Positions 9,571 to 20,560 are shown, counted from the stretch's first letter. The stretch is 64,000 nt of DNA from Mesorhizobium japonicum MAFF 303099 (GCF_000009625.1 NC_002678.2:5116001-5180000); one strand, 5' to 3'. Notes: a model not told the origin generated them from the sequence alone. Numbers and translations: made by a program.

Positions 9571-9761
9571 ATGGGAATTTGCATCTCCAAATCCTCCGGA
9601 TCGACTCGACATGCCACATATGACACGGAAGAGTCGCAAGGCAGACAGGCGCCCTCCCGGAGCCGGCACCCTTGACGGAAGCAGAGGAGGGATTCTCCGC
9701 AGAATCTCGACTCGATGAGCCGCTGCGCGGATTGGCGCAGGACTTTGACGATACAGTTTGA
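9571..9761 (+). pseudogene. Broken effector N-terminus with myristoylation/palmitoylation motif
   Basis: ATG 9571 opens a 34-residue frame starting MGICISKSSGSTRHATYDTE, 90 bp after the tts box. Gly2 with Cys4 is the pattern of plant-type dual acylation used by several type III effectors (XopJ/NopJ-like proteins begin MGLC.SK). The frame stops with TGA at 9673. If the frame shifts by one base near 9671 the reading continues as LTEAEEGFSAESRLDEPLRG until TGA at 9759. A second stop therefore separates it from the protease gene 13 bp later, whose frame it shares. It is either the lost N-terminus of the protease or a remnant of a separate acylated effector. Confidence 0.5.
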
Positions 9762-9773
9762 TGCGAGGCTAGT

Positions 9774-12700
9774 GTGGACCAGCGAAAAATTACATCCCGT
9801 GTAACAGCTTTGCCGCAGGTGCAGGACGCCGGCTTGGAAGAGGGGCAAGCGGTCCAGGCCCGGCAAGTGGGCTTTGAGCAGCACCTTGCCGAGGCCCGGA
9901 GGCTGTTCGATCAAGCTGACGAGTCGCCAACCAATCCAGAGGAGCTTCTGCGACTGGAACAGGGGTTCCGCGAAGTGCTTCAGCGACGGCAGGATGATCA
10001 AGTGGCCGAGGCGCTCCGGCCGCTGTTCGATGATCGAGCTGACGAGCCGCCAGCCAATCCAGAGGAGCTTCTGCGACTGGAACAGGGGTTCCGCGAAGTG
10101 CTTCAGCGACGGCAGGATGATCAAGCCGTCTCGTCTTTTTTCAGCGACCCAGGGATGCCCGCTGGACCGGGTGACCACAACAGCATCGTGACGGACGCTT
10201 TCGCAGCGGCCGGCTCTGGGCACGCCGGAGTTGAGGCCGCCGCCCCGCCAGTCTTGGCTGCCAGCCAACAGCAGATCCGGCCCTCGCCGGATGCGCTTGA
10301 CCAGGGCAACCACCTGCCACCCCAGGGGGGCATCATCAACAATGAACATTCGACGGCGCCGTTGCGGCCAGCGAAGAGGCAGAGGGCCGTGGATAGGCCG
10401 CAAGCCGTCGCCATTCAGCAGCAGCTGAGCGAAATCGGCAATTCAGGCGGCCGCGTGCCGATACAGCCCCCCACGCAGCAGTTGGGTGAATTGCCATTGC
10501 AAGGGGTACCGGTTCAAGGGACAGGGTCCGAACACATCGGAAGGCTGCATGCGGGGGCCGCGCCCTCAGCAAGGTCCGAGGCGCCCCCGGCTGCGATCGA
10601 GGACTCCATAAACGTTTCGTTCGCCGTCCCCAAAGACTTTTCCCATGGGACTCAACGCGTCCCAGACGCGATGCTCCCTTTCTTGGACCGCCCTGGCCCC
10701 TTGCCGGATGCTGGCCAAGCGCGGCAAGCGGGCTTTGAGCAGCACGTGGCCGAGCCGCGCCGAGCCGACCCGGTTGCGAGTGGCGCCCGTGCTTCCCGCT
10801 ATCACCATCTGTCCGACGAACACCGGGACCTTATTGATAGAGCGATCGCCCACTCCCAGGAAAAATATAGCGAGACCACGGCCCGAAAATACACGTTTGC
10901 ACTTAGCCGGTTGGCGAATGATCTCAGCGCTCGTGGCCAAGCAATCGATCTAAGAAATCACAAATCCCTGGTCGATCACGTCGGTGCTTTCTTTCCGAAA
11001 GACGTTGATATGAAGAGCGCTTTGAAGGCCCTGCGTGCGTATCATGAGCCGGGCTATTCAGCGACTGCTGGCGGCCCTGCTGCCAGCTATCCCCATCTGT
11101 CCGCCGAACACCGGGACGTTATTGACAAGGCGATCGACCGCGCTGCGGCTCAGCAAAACCAGAGCGCGGACACGCTGCGAATATACTCGAATGCGCTTCG
11201 CCGATTGGCGAATGATCTCGGCGCTCGTGGCCAAGCGACTGATCTAAAAAATCACCAATCCCTGGTCGATCACCTCGATACTTTCTTTCCGAATGACCAG
11301 AACATTAAAACGGCGTTGAACGTCCTACGTGCGTATCATGATCCGGGCAATGCAGCGACTGGCTGGTGGCCAGCGGCGGTGCCGTCAAAGGCAGATGCGC
11401 GTATCCTGGAAAAATTAAGCAGTGACAGCGGGTTGGCCTTAAGCACCCGTGTCGTCTATGGTCGTCTTCTTCGCAGATTTTCTGAGGAGCTCGAGAGTCG
11501 GGGCCAGACGATCTCTGGGCTGGATCACAATTCGCGGACCGAACTCGCCGAGGCGTTGTTTCCAGGCAACAAGAAACTCCGCTTCGCGCTGCAGCGGGTT
11601 CACAATGCGGAGGTTCCCGAGGCCTTGCGGCCGCTGTTCGATAATCGAGCTGACAAGCCGCCAACCAATCCAGAGGAGCTTCTGCGACTGGAACAGGGGT
11701 TCCGCGAAGTGCTTCAGCAGCGGCAGGGTGATCAAGCCGCCTCGTCTTTGTTCGGCAACCCAGGGATGCCCGCTGGACCGGAGGATCCTAACAGAAGCGT
11801 GTCGGACGCTTTCGCAAGCTCTGGGCACGCCGGAGTTGAGGCCGCCGCCCCGCCAGTCTTGGCTGCCAGCCAACAGCAGATCCGGCCCTGGCCGGATGCG
11901 TTTGACCAAGGCAACCACCTGCCACCCGAGCGGGTGATCATCAACAATGAACATGACACAGCGCTGTTGCGGCCAGCGGAGAGGCAGAGGGCCCTGAATA
12001 CGCCGCAAGCCGCCGCCATTCAGCAGCCGCTGAGCGAAATCGGCAATTCAGGCGGCCGCGTGCCGATGCAGCCCCCCACGCAGCAGTTGGGTGAATTGCC
12101 ATTGGAAGGGGTACCGGTTCAACGGACAGGGTCCGAACACATCGGAAGGCTGCATGCGGAGGCCGCGCCCTCCGCAAGGGCTGAGGCACCCCCCGCTGCC
12201 ATCGAGAACTCCATAAACGTCTCATTCGCCGTCCCCAAAGGCTTCTCCCATGGGACTCAACGCGTCCCAGACGCGATGCTCTCTTTCTTGGACCGCCCTG
12301 GCCCCTTGCCGGATGCTGGCCAAGCGCGGCAAGCGGGTTTTGAGCAGCACGTGGCCGAGCCGCGCCGAGCCGAACCTGTCGCGAGTGGCGCCCGTGCCAC
12401 CGGCTATCGCCATTTGTCCGACGAACACCGCGACCTTATCGATAAGGCGATCGCCCACGCTGCGGCTCAGCAAAAATATAGCGAGAGCACGGTCCTAAAA
12501 TACAGGTATGCACTTCGCCGATTGGCAAATGATCTCGGCGCTCGTGGCCAAGCGACTGATCTAAAAAATCACCAATCCCTGGTCGATCACCTCGATGCTT
12601 TCTTTCCGAAAAACGATGATATGAAGAGGGCGTTGAACGTCCTGCGTGCCTATCATGAGCCGGGCTATTCAGCGACTGTTGGTGCCCCGGCTAACCGCTA

Positions 12701-15020
12701 TCCCCACTTGTCCGACGAACACCGGGACGTGATTGATAAGGCGATCGCCCATGCTGAGGCTCAGCAACACCATAGCGCGCCGACGCTCCGAATATACTCG
12801 AATGCGCTTCGCCGATTGGCGAATGATCTCGGTGCTCGTGGCCAAGCGACTGATCTAAAAAATCACCAATCCCTGGTCGATCACCTCAATACCTTCTTTC
12901 CGAAAGACACTGACATAAGGGATATAAGGCCGGCGTTGAACGTCCTGCGTGCGTATCATGAGCCGGGCTATTCAGCGACTGGCCGGTGGCCAGTGACGGT
13001 GCCTTCAAAGGCAGATGCGCATGTCTTGGAACAAGTGACCAGTGACAGCAGCTTGGCCCCAAGCACCCGTGTTGTCTATGGTCATAGTCTTCGCAGATTT
13101 TCTGAGGCGCTTGACAGGCGGGGCCGGACGATCTCTGGGCTGGATCATGATTCGCGGATCGAATTCGCCGAGGTGTTATTTCCAGGCAACGATTATCTCC
13201 GCTGGGCGCTTGAACGGGTTCGCGATGCGAAGCCTGCGTCAGACAGGATCGTGGCGGACGCTTTGGCAGCGGCCGGCTCTGGGCACGCCGGAGTTGAGGC
13301 CGCCGCCCCGCCAGTCTTGGCTGCCAGCCAACAGCAGATCCGGCCCTGGCCGGATGCGCTTGACCAGGGCAACCTCCTGCCACCCGAGCGGTTCATCATC
13401 AACAATGAACATTCGACGGCGCCGTTGCGGCCGGCGGAGAGGCAGAGGGCCCTGAATACGCCGCAAGCCGCCGCCATTCAGCAGCAGCCGAGCGAAATCG
13501 GCAATTCAGGCGGCCGCATGCCGATGCAGCCCCCCATGTGGCAATTGGGTGAATTGCCATTGCAAGGGGTACCGGTTCAAGGGACAGGGTCCGAACACAT
13601 CGGAAGGCTGCATGCGGGGGCCGCGCCCTCAGCAAGGTCCGAGGCGCCCCCGGCTGCGATCGAGGACTCCATAAATGTTTCGTTCGCCGTGCCCAAAGGC
13701 TTCTCCCATGTGACTCAACGCGTCCCAGAGGCGATGCTCTCTTCCTTGTACCATTATGGCCTCTTGCCGGACGCGGACAAGCCGGAATGGAACTACGAGA
13801 TTAAAGGCCACGGCTACACCGCCCGGAGGCCAGAGGAGGGCAACGACGTTTGGCTCCTCCATCGCGGAGCGATAAGGGAAGCTGGAGCGGCAGCAGTACC
13901 GGCAAGGGCTCCGGGACCCGCCTTGCCAGCGACCGCCAGGCTCTCAGACACCCATCTCGGGGTTCCGTTGGTCGATCTGACCACCTCCTCCGATGCACAC
14001 ATCGAAGCCCTTCCGTCAGGCTCGTCCAATCTCCCCCGGGGGGCGGTGCTCGGGGCCACCCAACTGCTGGGCGACGAACATATCCAGAGGGATTACGAAT
14101 TCCTCGAGCAGCAGCTGCAGCAGGCCGATCCAGCGCTCGCCGCCCGGACGCGGCTGGTCGATCCGTCGGTCTCCCATCTGCTGCGCCACATGGAGCAGCA
14201 AGACGCGCGAGGCACATTGCAGTCGATTTATAATCGAAACGCCGGCCCATCCGACTTCCTGTTCGTGCCAGTGAACGATGGGGTGGGTATTGACCGCGGC
14301 ACCCATTGGTCGCTGCTCCTCGTAGATCGCCGCGATCCGGAAAGAGCGGTCGCCTATCACTACGACTCCATCCAGCAAAATGAACAGCGATACAACGACG
14401 CGCCTGCACGAAAGCTCGCTACAAGACTGGACGCGACCCTGGTAACACCCGACATGGCGCAGCAGAAAAACGCTGTTGACTGCGGCGTCTTCGTGGTGGA
14501 CGGCACGCGCGAGCTGGTTCGTCGATTGGCGAACGAAGAGCGGCCAGACCAGCAGCTGCCGCTGCACCTCAACTACCTCGTCGCCGATCGGCAGGCGCTG
14601 CAAAACCGACTGAGAGAGGGGCGCTTGCCGCACGAGCTTGCCGCAAGCCCTGCCGAAGCTTTGGCAGCACCCGGGTCGCAGGTGCAACACGCCGCCTTGC
14701 AAGAGCAGCAAGCCAGACAGGTCGCGCCAGCGCCGTTGGAACGGCACTTGGGCAAGACGCGCGAGGCCGAGGACAAGCTGACGAGTACACTGGACAGGAG
14801 CAACCGCGTGAACAGCGGGGGCGTCGTCATCAACACTGAACGTTACACAGCGCCGTTGAGACCGGCGAAAAGGCAGAGGACTGACAATTCGCAAAGCCTC
14901 GCCATCGGGCGGCAGCCGAGCGAAGCAAACACAACGTCCATCGGCCAAGCCTCCGATCAAGCCCGAGCGGACCTAATGGCTTCCTCCAGAAGCAGAGAGC
15001 GCTCCGACGCGGGACGTTGA
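9774..15020 (+). CDS. nopD: NopD/XopD-like SUMO protease, type III effector with giant internal repeats
   Basis: This is a predicted T3SS effector that would remove SUMO from host proteins in the plant nucleus. The C48 (ULP1-type) peptidase domain occupies roughly residues 1430-1620, with the full catalytic set: His1511 (GTHWSLLLVD), Asp1531 (YHYDS), Gln1564 and Cys1570 (VDCGVFVVDG). Two PAKRQR clusters are candidate nuclear signals, and LPLHL at 1595-1599 fits the LxLxL repression (EAR) pattern. Residues ~75-1330 are two near-identical ~537-residue modules plus part of a third. Each full module contains three helical domains resembling the core-binding (SAM-like) domain of tyrosine recombinases. 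The GTG start at 9774 is weak; the original N-terminus may be the broken leader at 9571. Family naming is from motif recognition. Expression is expected from the tts box at 9451. Confidence 0.8.
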   Translation: MDQRKITSRVTALPQVQDAGLEEGQAVQARQVGFEQHLAEARRLFDQADESPTNPEELLRLEQGFREVLQRRQDDQVAEALRPLFDDRADEPPANPEELLRLEQGFREVLQRRQDDQAVSSFFSDPGMPAGPGDHNSIVTDAFAAAGSGHAGVEAAAPPVLAASQQQIRPSPDALDQGNHLPPQGGIINNEHSTAPLRPAKRQRAVDRPQAVAIQQQLSEIGNSGGRVPIQPPTQQLGELPLQGVPVQGTGSEHIGRLHAGAAPSARSEAPPAAIEDSINVSFAVPKDFSHGTQRVPDAMLPFLDRPGPLPDAGQARQAGFEQHVAEPRRADPVASGARASRYHHLSDEHRDLIDRAIAHSQEKYSETTARKYTFALSRLANDLSARGQAIDLRNHKSLVDHVGAFFPKDVDMKSALKALRAYHEPGYSATAGGPAASYPHLSAEHRDVIDKAIDRAAAQQNQSADTLRIYSNALRRLANDLGARGQATDLKNHQSLVDHLDTFFPNDQNIKTALNVLRAYHDPGNAATGWWPAAVPSKADARILEKLSSDSGLALSTRVVYGRLLRRFSEELESRGQTISGLDHNSRTELAEALFPGNKKLRFALQRVHNAEVPEALRPLFDNRADKPPTNPEELLRLEQGFREVLQQRQGDQAASSLFGNPGMPAGPEDPNRSVSDAFASSGHAGVEAAAPPVLAASQQQIRPWPDAFDQGNHLPPERVIINNEHDTALLRPAERQRALNTPQAAAIQQPLSEIGNSGGRVPMQPPTQQLGELPLEGVPVQRTGSEHIGRLHAEAAPSARAEAPPAAIENSINVSFAVPKGFSHGTQRVPDAMLSFLDRPGPLPDAGQARQAGFEQHVAEPRRAEPVASGARATGYRHLSDEHRDLIDKAIAHAAAQQKYSESTVLKYRYALRRLANDLGARGQATDLKNHQSLVDHLDAFFPKNDDMKRALNVLRAYHEPGYSATVGAPANRYPHLSDEHRDVIDKAIAHAEAQQHHSAPTLRIYSNALRRLANDLGARGQATDLKNHQSLVDHLNTFFPKDTDIRDIRPALNVLRAYHEPGYSATGRWPVTVPSKADAHVLEQVTSDSSLAPSTRVVYGHSLRRFSEALDRRGRTISGLDHDSRIEFAEVLFPGNDYLRWALERVRDAKPASDRIVADALAAAGSGHAGVEAAAPPVLAASQQQIRPWPDALDQGNLLPPERFIINNEHSTAPLRPAERQRALNTPQAAAIQQQPSEIGNSGGRMPMQPPMWQLGELPLQGVPVQGTGSEHIGRLHAGAAPSARSEAPPAAIEDSINVSFAVPKGFSHVTQRVPEAMLSSLYHYGLLPDADKPEWNYEIKGHGYTARRPEEGNDVWLLHRGAIREAGAAAVPARAPGPALPATARLSDTHLGVPLVDLTTSSDAHIEALPSGSSNLPRGAVLGATQLLGDEHIQRDYEFLEQQLQQADPALAARTRLVDPSVSHLLRHMEQQDARGTLQSIYNRNAGPSDFLFVPVNDGVGIDRGTHWSLLLVDRRDPERAVAYHYDSIQQNEQRYNDAPARKLATRLDATLVTPDMAQQKNAVDCGVFVVDGTRELVRRLANEERPDQQLPLHLNYLVADRQALQNRLREGRLPHELAASPAEALAAPGSQVQHAALQEQQARQVAPAPLERHLGKTREAEDKLTSTLDRSNRVNSGGVVINTERYTAPLRPAKRQRTDNSQSLAIGRQPSEANTTSIGQASDQARADLMASSRSRERSDAGR
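10002..13770 (+). repeat. Tandem in-frame giant repeat inside the NopD-like gene
   Basis: The block beginning with the code for EALRPLFDDRAD at about 10009 returns at about 11619, an offset of ~1610 bp. A third, partial copy (from GSGHAGVEAAAPPVLAASQQ) begins at about 13255. All copies stay in frame and are highly similar at the DNA level, indicating recent unequal crossover or slippage. Within each full unit the helical domain is itself repeated three times (for example at 10798, 11086, 11395 and 12403, 12700, 13012). A small repeat (PEELLRLEQGFREVLQ) is additionally doubled at 9934-10125. Confidence 0.85.
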
Positions 15021-15600
15021 GCTCGATGGCTGGGATGAACCAGAACAGCTCTTTGCCGACGGAGAGGCTGATGCGATCTCCGGCCCGGTAGCTCTCGCCG
15101 TAATTGATCAGGCTGGCACTGTTGGAAGGCGATGTAGGCCTGGAACTCGCCGATTGGGGGTCAGGAACTTGCGCATGTTCGGCTAGCCTGTGTCGAGACT
15201 TTCCGCGTCGAGCTGCAGCTCGGCGATTTCGTCACAGATGCCATTTGATCCTGCGCAAGGTTGCAAGCAGGTCCTGTCCGGTCTGCTCGTCGTGGTTGTC
15301 GAGCCCTTGCACGAACTGGCGAAAAACCGTGATGCGCATGGTGATATGGAACCAGTCGAGGACATGCTCGCGCCGGTGCGATCATTTCCGCGAGCGAGCG
15401 GACTTCTTCCCCCCGTCGGTGATTAAGGTAATATCCTGATTGGCCCGGACGCCCTGCTTCTTGAGATGGTCGAGAATGCGCCGTTGCAGCTCGCGATCAT
15501 AGCCGTGGACGAAACCGATGTAGCGCGGAGCGCCGTCTTCAGGCAGCGAGCGGCCTACGATCAGCTCGAATTTTCTTCCGGTCGTCACGGTGGCGGATGT
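15005..15600 (-). pseudogene. ISKra4-type transposase remnant
   Basis: In several minus-strand frames fragments of one transposase can be read. GRKFELIVGRSLPEDGAPRY and LITDGG occur around 15420-15590. A WFHITMRITVFRQF-like stretch with DEIAELQLDAESLD occurs around 15190-15400. INYGESYRAGDRIS occurs around 15080. The order matches an ISKra4-family transposase broken by frameshifts. It abuts the ISL3 remnant to the right. Confidence 0.5.
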
Positions 15601-16536
15601 ACTCGGGAACCGGGCAGGTTCATCCAGTCGCGCGGGCTGCCGTACATTGCGCGCTTGAGGGTCTTGAGGCGGTTGATCTGACCTTCGGCCTGTCCGTTGC
15701 TCCAGGGCAGCTCGATGGCGTTGTTGTCGGAATGATGTCGGAGTCGATTGCATCGTCGATCTAGGGGGCCAGTGTTTCCGACCTCCTGCTCCGAAGGATA
15801 CCGTTGAAGCGCATTGCCAAGGCGTCGCATCTCGGCGAATGCGTCAGATCCCTGCTTCAGGGCATCGACTTTCCTTGCTTGTCGAGGCGTCAGCAGGCCT
15901 CTTGGCTTTATGTACAGCGCCGCGGCAACAACTGGCGAAATCGCGTGGCCGGTATCCGGATCTCGAACGGGTCCCGAGCTGATCGCCATCGAAGGAACAT
16001 CATCGGCGCGCACTCTTTCGGCCCGCCGCCAAGCTCCCAGCAGTCGCTCCAGATTGGAGAAGCTGCCGGTGTAGCCGCGCTGCTTGACATCATGAAAAAG
16101 ATGCCGTCCGCAGCGGTTCCCTTACTTCCAGCATTGGGCAAGGAACGTTTCAAAGCACCATGGTGATGTGGGGTTCAATGCTGCTCGCCGCCTATCTGGT
16201 AGGATAGACCCTCCTGGCGTAAGGACTATGCGCGAGACGGGCACGCCGGCGATGTGTCGCAGCGTCGACAATAGCGTCCTCGGACAGGATGGGTCTTCCT
16301 GAAGCACGTCCACTAAGGCTCATCTGTTCCTCGATTGCCGTACGAAGATTCTGGACCAGATGAAACCAGTCGGCCACCTGGTGAGCCTGCGGTGCGCCTT
16401 CACGGACGGCCTGCGCATACAGGCGGCAGCGGTCTCGGCTGACGACCTCGACGGAGGGATGATTCCGCAGCCACCTGGCTGCGCTATCGACACTCCGATC
16501 ATGGCCTAATCGGCCCCAAGCTGCGATTTTGGCCAA
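15601..16536 (-). pseudogene. ISL3-family transposase remnant
   Basis: The minus strand carries pieces of an ISL3 transposase. The 5' part from 16536 reads CRLYAQAVREGAPQAHQVAD followed by WFHLVQNLR. The 3' part around 15650-15720 reads ELPWSNGQAEGQINRLKTLK, the conserved C-terminal signature. The middle is scattered over frames and the last residues are replaced at the ISKra4 junction near 15600. Not functional. Confidence 0.65.
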
Positions 16537-16616
16537 GTTGTGGAACGTTGCCGGAACAGATTGACCGGTATGGCGTCGGCGCTTGAGAATTCACTCTTGG
16601 AAGAGGGAGTGGATGT

Positions 16617-19492
16617 ATGGGTTTGCGCGTTTCGCTCGAGGTGTTGACCGGGGCGTGGAGCCTCTCTTTTGCCGACATCGACTTTTTGAAGGTCAAGGCG
16701 GCCGGGTCGAGGCTTGGACTGGCGGTTCAACTGAAGTTCTTCGCCGCGAACGGATATTTCACCACCGCGGCGGCTGAGGCCCCCGATGACGCGGTTTCGT
16801 ATCTGGCCGAGCAGCTTGGCGTCAGCAAGGCAGATCTCTGCCGGTATGATTTTTCGGGGCGTTCAGGGCGGCGCCATTGCGCCGAGATTTAGCGCCATCT
16901 TGGTTTCCGCCGGATGAAGCGGGCGGATCGAGCCGCACTTGCGAGCCGGATAGCGACGGAGCTTTGCCCTGGGGGAGCATCGGTCGCAGCGATGATGGAG
17001 GCTGTTTTTCTGTTGTGCCGGGATCGCAAGATTTTCGGTCCGTCGCGAAAGGAGATGGAGCGGATAGTGCGCTCCGAGCGGCAACGCTTTCTGGAATCCT
17101 TTCTTGGCGGTGTTGCGGATCGGCTTCGCCCGGAAACGGTCGCGCTGATGCAAACATCGCTGGCCGATCCAGATAGCCCGACCGGGTTCCATACAATCAA
17201 AGGAGATGCGGGTGCAGCCACGCTGGACAACATGCTTGCCCTGGCTGATCGGCTTGCCTTCATCAAGAAGCTGGATTTACCGCGGGATCTTCTATCCGCT
17301 GCCGGCAAGACCTGGATCGATCAGATCGTTCGGCGGGTCGGCGCCGAAAAAGCGTCGGAGATGCGCCGCCACGCCCCGAGGCGGCAACTGGGGCCTCCAT
17401 ACCGTTTTCCTGATGATGCGGGAAGCACAGATCATCGACGGCATGATCGACCTGCTGGTGGAGACCATCCACAAGATCGGGGTGCGTTCGAAGCGCAAGG
17501 TGGTGGGCGGCATCGCGCGTGACATCGAGAAGGTTTACGGCATGGAGCGGCTGCTGGTCGATATCGCGGGTGCCGCGATCGAGGCGCCGGGTGGCCGGGT
17601 CTGCGATGTGATCTTTCCGGTAGCGGGCAAGGAGAAGCTTGCGGCGATCGTCAAGGAGCATCGGGCGAAGGGCACGCTCGAACGGCGCATCTACCAGGTT
17701 ATGCGTGGATCCTATGCCGGTCACTATCGAAGAATCCTGCCGAAGCTTCTTTCGGTTCTGGAGTTTCGTTCGAACAATGCCGTGCATCGGCCCGTGCTTG
17801 GGGCGTTGGACTGGATCAGGCGGGCCTTCGAAACCGGTTGCCGCGTGGTGCCGCGGAACGGGGTGCCGATCGAAGGCGTCATTCCGCCGAAATGCCGCGG
17901 CGCGATCATCGGCAAGGACGGACGCATCAACCGGATCAGCTATGAACTGTGCGTGCTCAGTCAGTTGCGCGACCGCATCCGGGCCAAGGAAATCTGGGTG
18001 GTCGGGGCGGACCACTATCGCAATCCGGACGACGATCTGCCCAAGGATTTCGAGAGCCGACGGGCGGCCTACTACAACGCGCTCAACCTGACGTCGGATG
18101 CGCGAGCTTTCACGCGCAAAATCCAGGCCGAGCTTGAGCGGGAATTGCGGCTGCTGAATGCCGAACTCCCCCGCAACGACAAGGCACGCATTCTCTGGCG
18201 CGGCGAGAACCGCATCTCGATCACGCCGTTCCAGCCGCTGCCGGAACCGCAAGGCCTACGATCGGTCAAGGCCGAGATCGGCCGGCGTTGGCCGATGACG
18301 GAACTGCTGGATGTGTTGAAGGAGACGGCGCTCGACACCGGCTTTCTGGACGCCTTTGAAACGTCGGCTTCTCGTGTGGCGCTTTCGCGCGGTGCGCTCG
18401 ACCGGCGTCTGATCCTGTGTCTTTACGGGCTGGGCACGAATGCCGGCCTGAAGCGCGTGGCGGCCGGATGCCCGGATGTCAGCTACGAGGAACTGCTTCA
18501 TGTTGGCCGGCGCTTCATCCATCGGGATGCGCTGGAGGCGGCCTGCGGACGTGTTGCCAATGCGACGCTGGCAATCCGCAACACCGCCATCTGGGGCGAA
18601 GCCGGCACGGCTTGTGCCTCGGATTCCAAGAAATTCGGCGCCTGGGACGGCAACCTTATGACCGAATGGCATGTCCGCTATGGCGGTCGCGGCGTGATGA
18701 TCTACTGGCACGTCGAAAAGGGTTCAACCTGCGTCTTCTCGCAACTCAAGCGGTGCTCGTCCTCGGAAGTTGCTTCGATGATCAAGGGCGTGCTTCGGCA
18801 TTGCACCGACATGGAGATCCAGCGGCAGTATGTCGACAGCCACGGCCAGAGCTCGATCGGCTTTGCCTTCTGCCATCTGCTCGGGTTTGAACTGGCGCCA
18901 CGCCTTAAGGCGATCGCCCGGCAGACGCTGGCGCTGCCGCATCCAGGCCTGCGCGCTTGCCCAATCTGCTTCCCATTCTTTCCAGCGTCATCAACTGGGA
19001 GGAGATCGAGCAGAATGCACAGCGGGTTAGCCGATCCCGAAGCGATCCTGCGCCGCTTCGCCCGCGCCGAGGTGATGCACCCGACCTATAAGGCACTCGC
19101 CGAACTCGGCCGGGCGATCAAGACGATCTTCCTTTGCCGGTATTTGCGCCACGAGAAATTCCGCCGCGAAATCCACGAAGGCCTGAATGTGATCGAGAAC
19201 TGGAACAGCGCCAACAGCTTCGTCTTCTTCGGCAAGGGTGGCGAGATCGCCTCGAACCGGCTCGATGAGCAGGAGATCTCGGTGCTGGCCCTGCATCTGC
19301 TGCAGGCGTCGCTTGTCTATGTGAACACGCGCATGATGCAGTCGGTGTTGAGCGAGCCGAAATGGTCGGCGCGGCTAACGCCGGAGGATTATCGCGGCCT
19401 GACGCCGCTGATACGGTCACGTCAATCCTTATGGCCGCTTCAACCTCGACCTGAACAGCAGGATCGATTTTGAGCAGAAACAAGCGGCGTGA
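16617..19492 (+). pseudogene. tnpA: Tn3-family transposase, multiply broken
   Basis: The sequence covers nearly a whole Tn3-type DDE transposase (~960 residues). The N-terminal part (ADIDFLKVKAAGSRLGLAVQ) meets an in-frame TAG at 16890-16892. The frame shifts by one base at about 17391-17394 (extra G). Around 18960-19020 the frame shifts and about a dozen codons are missing (expected between VINWEEIEQ and [11 protein letters not shown]). A last shift at about 19416 displaces the end [19 protein letters not shown], which stops at 19490-19492. Catalytic blocks still visible are [32 protein letters not shown] and [15 protein letters not shown]. Four lesions make this a dead gene. Confidence 0.85.
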
Positions 19493-19505
19493 AGCATCGA
19501 AGGGA

Positions 19506-20409
19506 ATGGTAGAAATGCCTGTATCGAAGAAGCCCCGAAAGAAGGCAGTGGCGAAATCCAAGAAGCCGGAAAATGACAATGCTCTGCCTCCGATGCCGGA
19601 CCGGCGCGGCATGGAGGGGTTCATGGCAGGTCTTTTCGGCGGAGGGCGTGGGAGCGACCCGACGGACGCTGCGCAAGACATCATGTATGAGGCTTGGGAA
19701 GCAACCAGTCGCAGCAAGCGTATTACGCTGGCCCGGAAAGCGCTTAAAGTCTCGCCGTTGTGCGCCGACGCCTATGTGCTGTTGGCCGAAGAAGAGGCGG
19801 GGTCTGTCGAGGAAGTGCTGGACTATTACCAGAAGGGCGTCGCGGCGGGTGAATAGGCGCTGGGCCCTGACGGGTTTGAGGGATATGCCGGTCGCTTCTG
19901 GGGTTTTCTCGAGACGCGCCCCTACATGCGGGCGCGGGCAGGTCTTGCCGCGGTACTCTGGCGGCTTGGTCAGCACCAGGAGGCCATCGACCATTATCAG
20001 TCAATGCTCAAGCTCAATCCGAATGACAATCAGGGCATCCGCTACGTGCTGGCCGGGCATTTGCTGGCGCGCGACGATATCAAGGCCCTGAGGAAGCTTC
20101 TCAAACAGCACGAAGACGATGGCGCTGCTGCATGGCTCTACACGCGGGCACTTCTTGCCTTTCGTGAAAACGATCCGGGCGCCGGCAAGCTTGCCGAGGA
20201 GGCCTGGCTCGCGCACAGCCATGTGCCTGGCGTCCTTTCCGGCAAGCAGCCTTTGGTTGCTTCCATCGACGGCTATATCACTTTGGGGGGGAGGATGAGG
20301 CAGCTGACTACGTCGACGAAAACGGCCAGGCCTGGCAGGCCACGCCCGGTGCAGTCGCGTGGCTGGCGGAGGTTACAGAAAGCTGAAACCACGACGACGG
20401 CGTAACTGA
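19506..20409 (+). pseudogene. Tn3-passenger tetratricopeptide-repeat protein, broken
   Basis: The reading frame begins at ATG 19506 with a lysine-rich tail, then helical TPR-like segments (LARKALKVSPLCADAYVLLA). It is interrupted by an amber codon at 19854-19856 in the same frame. It resumes (GLAAVLWRLGQHQEAIDHYQ, SMLKLNPNDNQGIRYVLAGH) until a run of seven G at about 20284-20290. There a one-base shift moves the true end (EDEAADYVDENGQAWQATPG) into another frame ending at 20409. It starts 14 bp after the transposase stop. Such TPR genes accompany Tn3-type transposases in rhizobia; the role is unknown. Confidence 0.65.
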
Positions 20410-20560
20410 CCACCGGAACCGATGGGCGTGTTCTAATTTGGGTATACCCGGCCTGAACACCCCCCATGAACACGTCGCAACCGGAAAGCCTGTATATTTT
20501 GGGCTCAATCTTCGTTAATGAACAGAGCATCGCGCCGGCACACCCAAAATGAACAGTTGC

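Noticed and set aside
13801..14960. Minus-strand ORFs of 202 and 314 residues over the protease domain
   Set aside because: They mirror the NopD-like gene, use its repeats and have no ribosome site or known family.
17263..18252. Minus-strand ORF of 329 residues
   Set aside because: Opposite-strand shadow of the Tn3 transposase.
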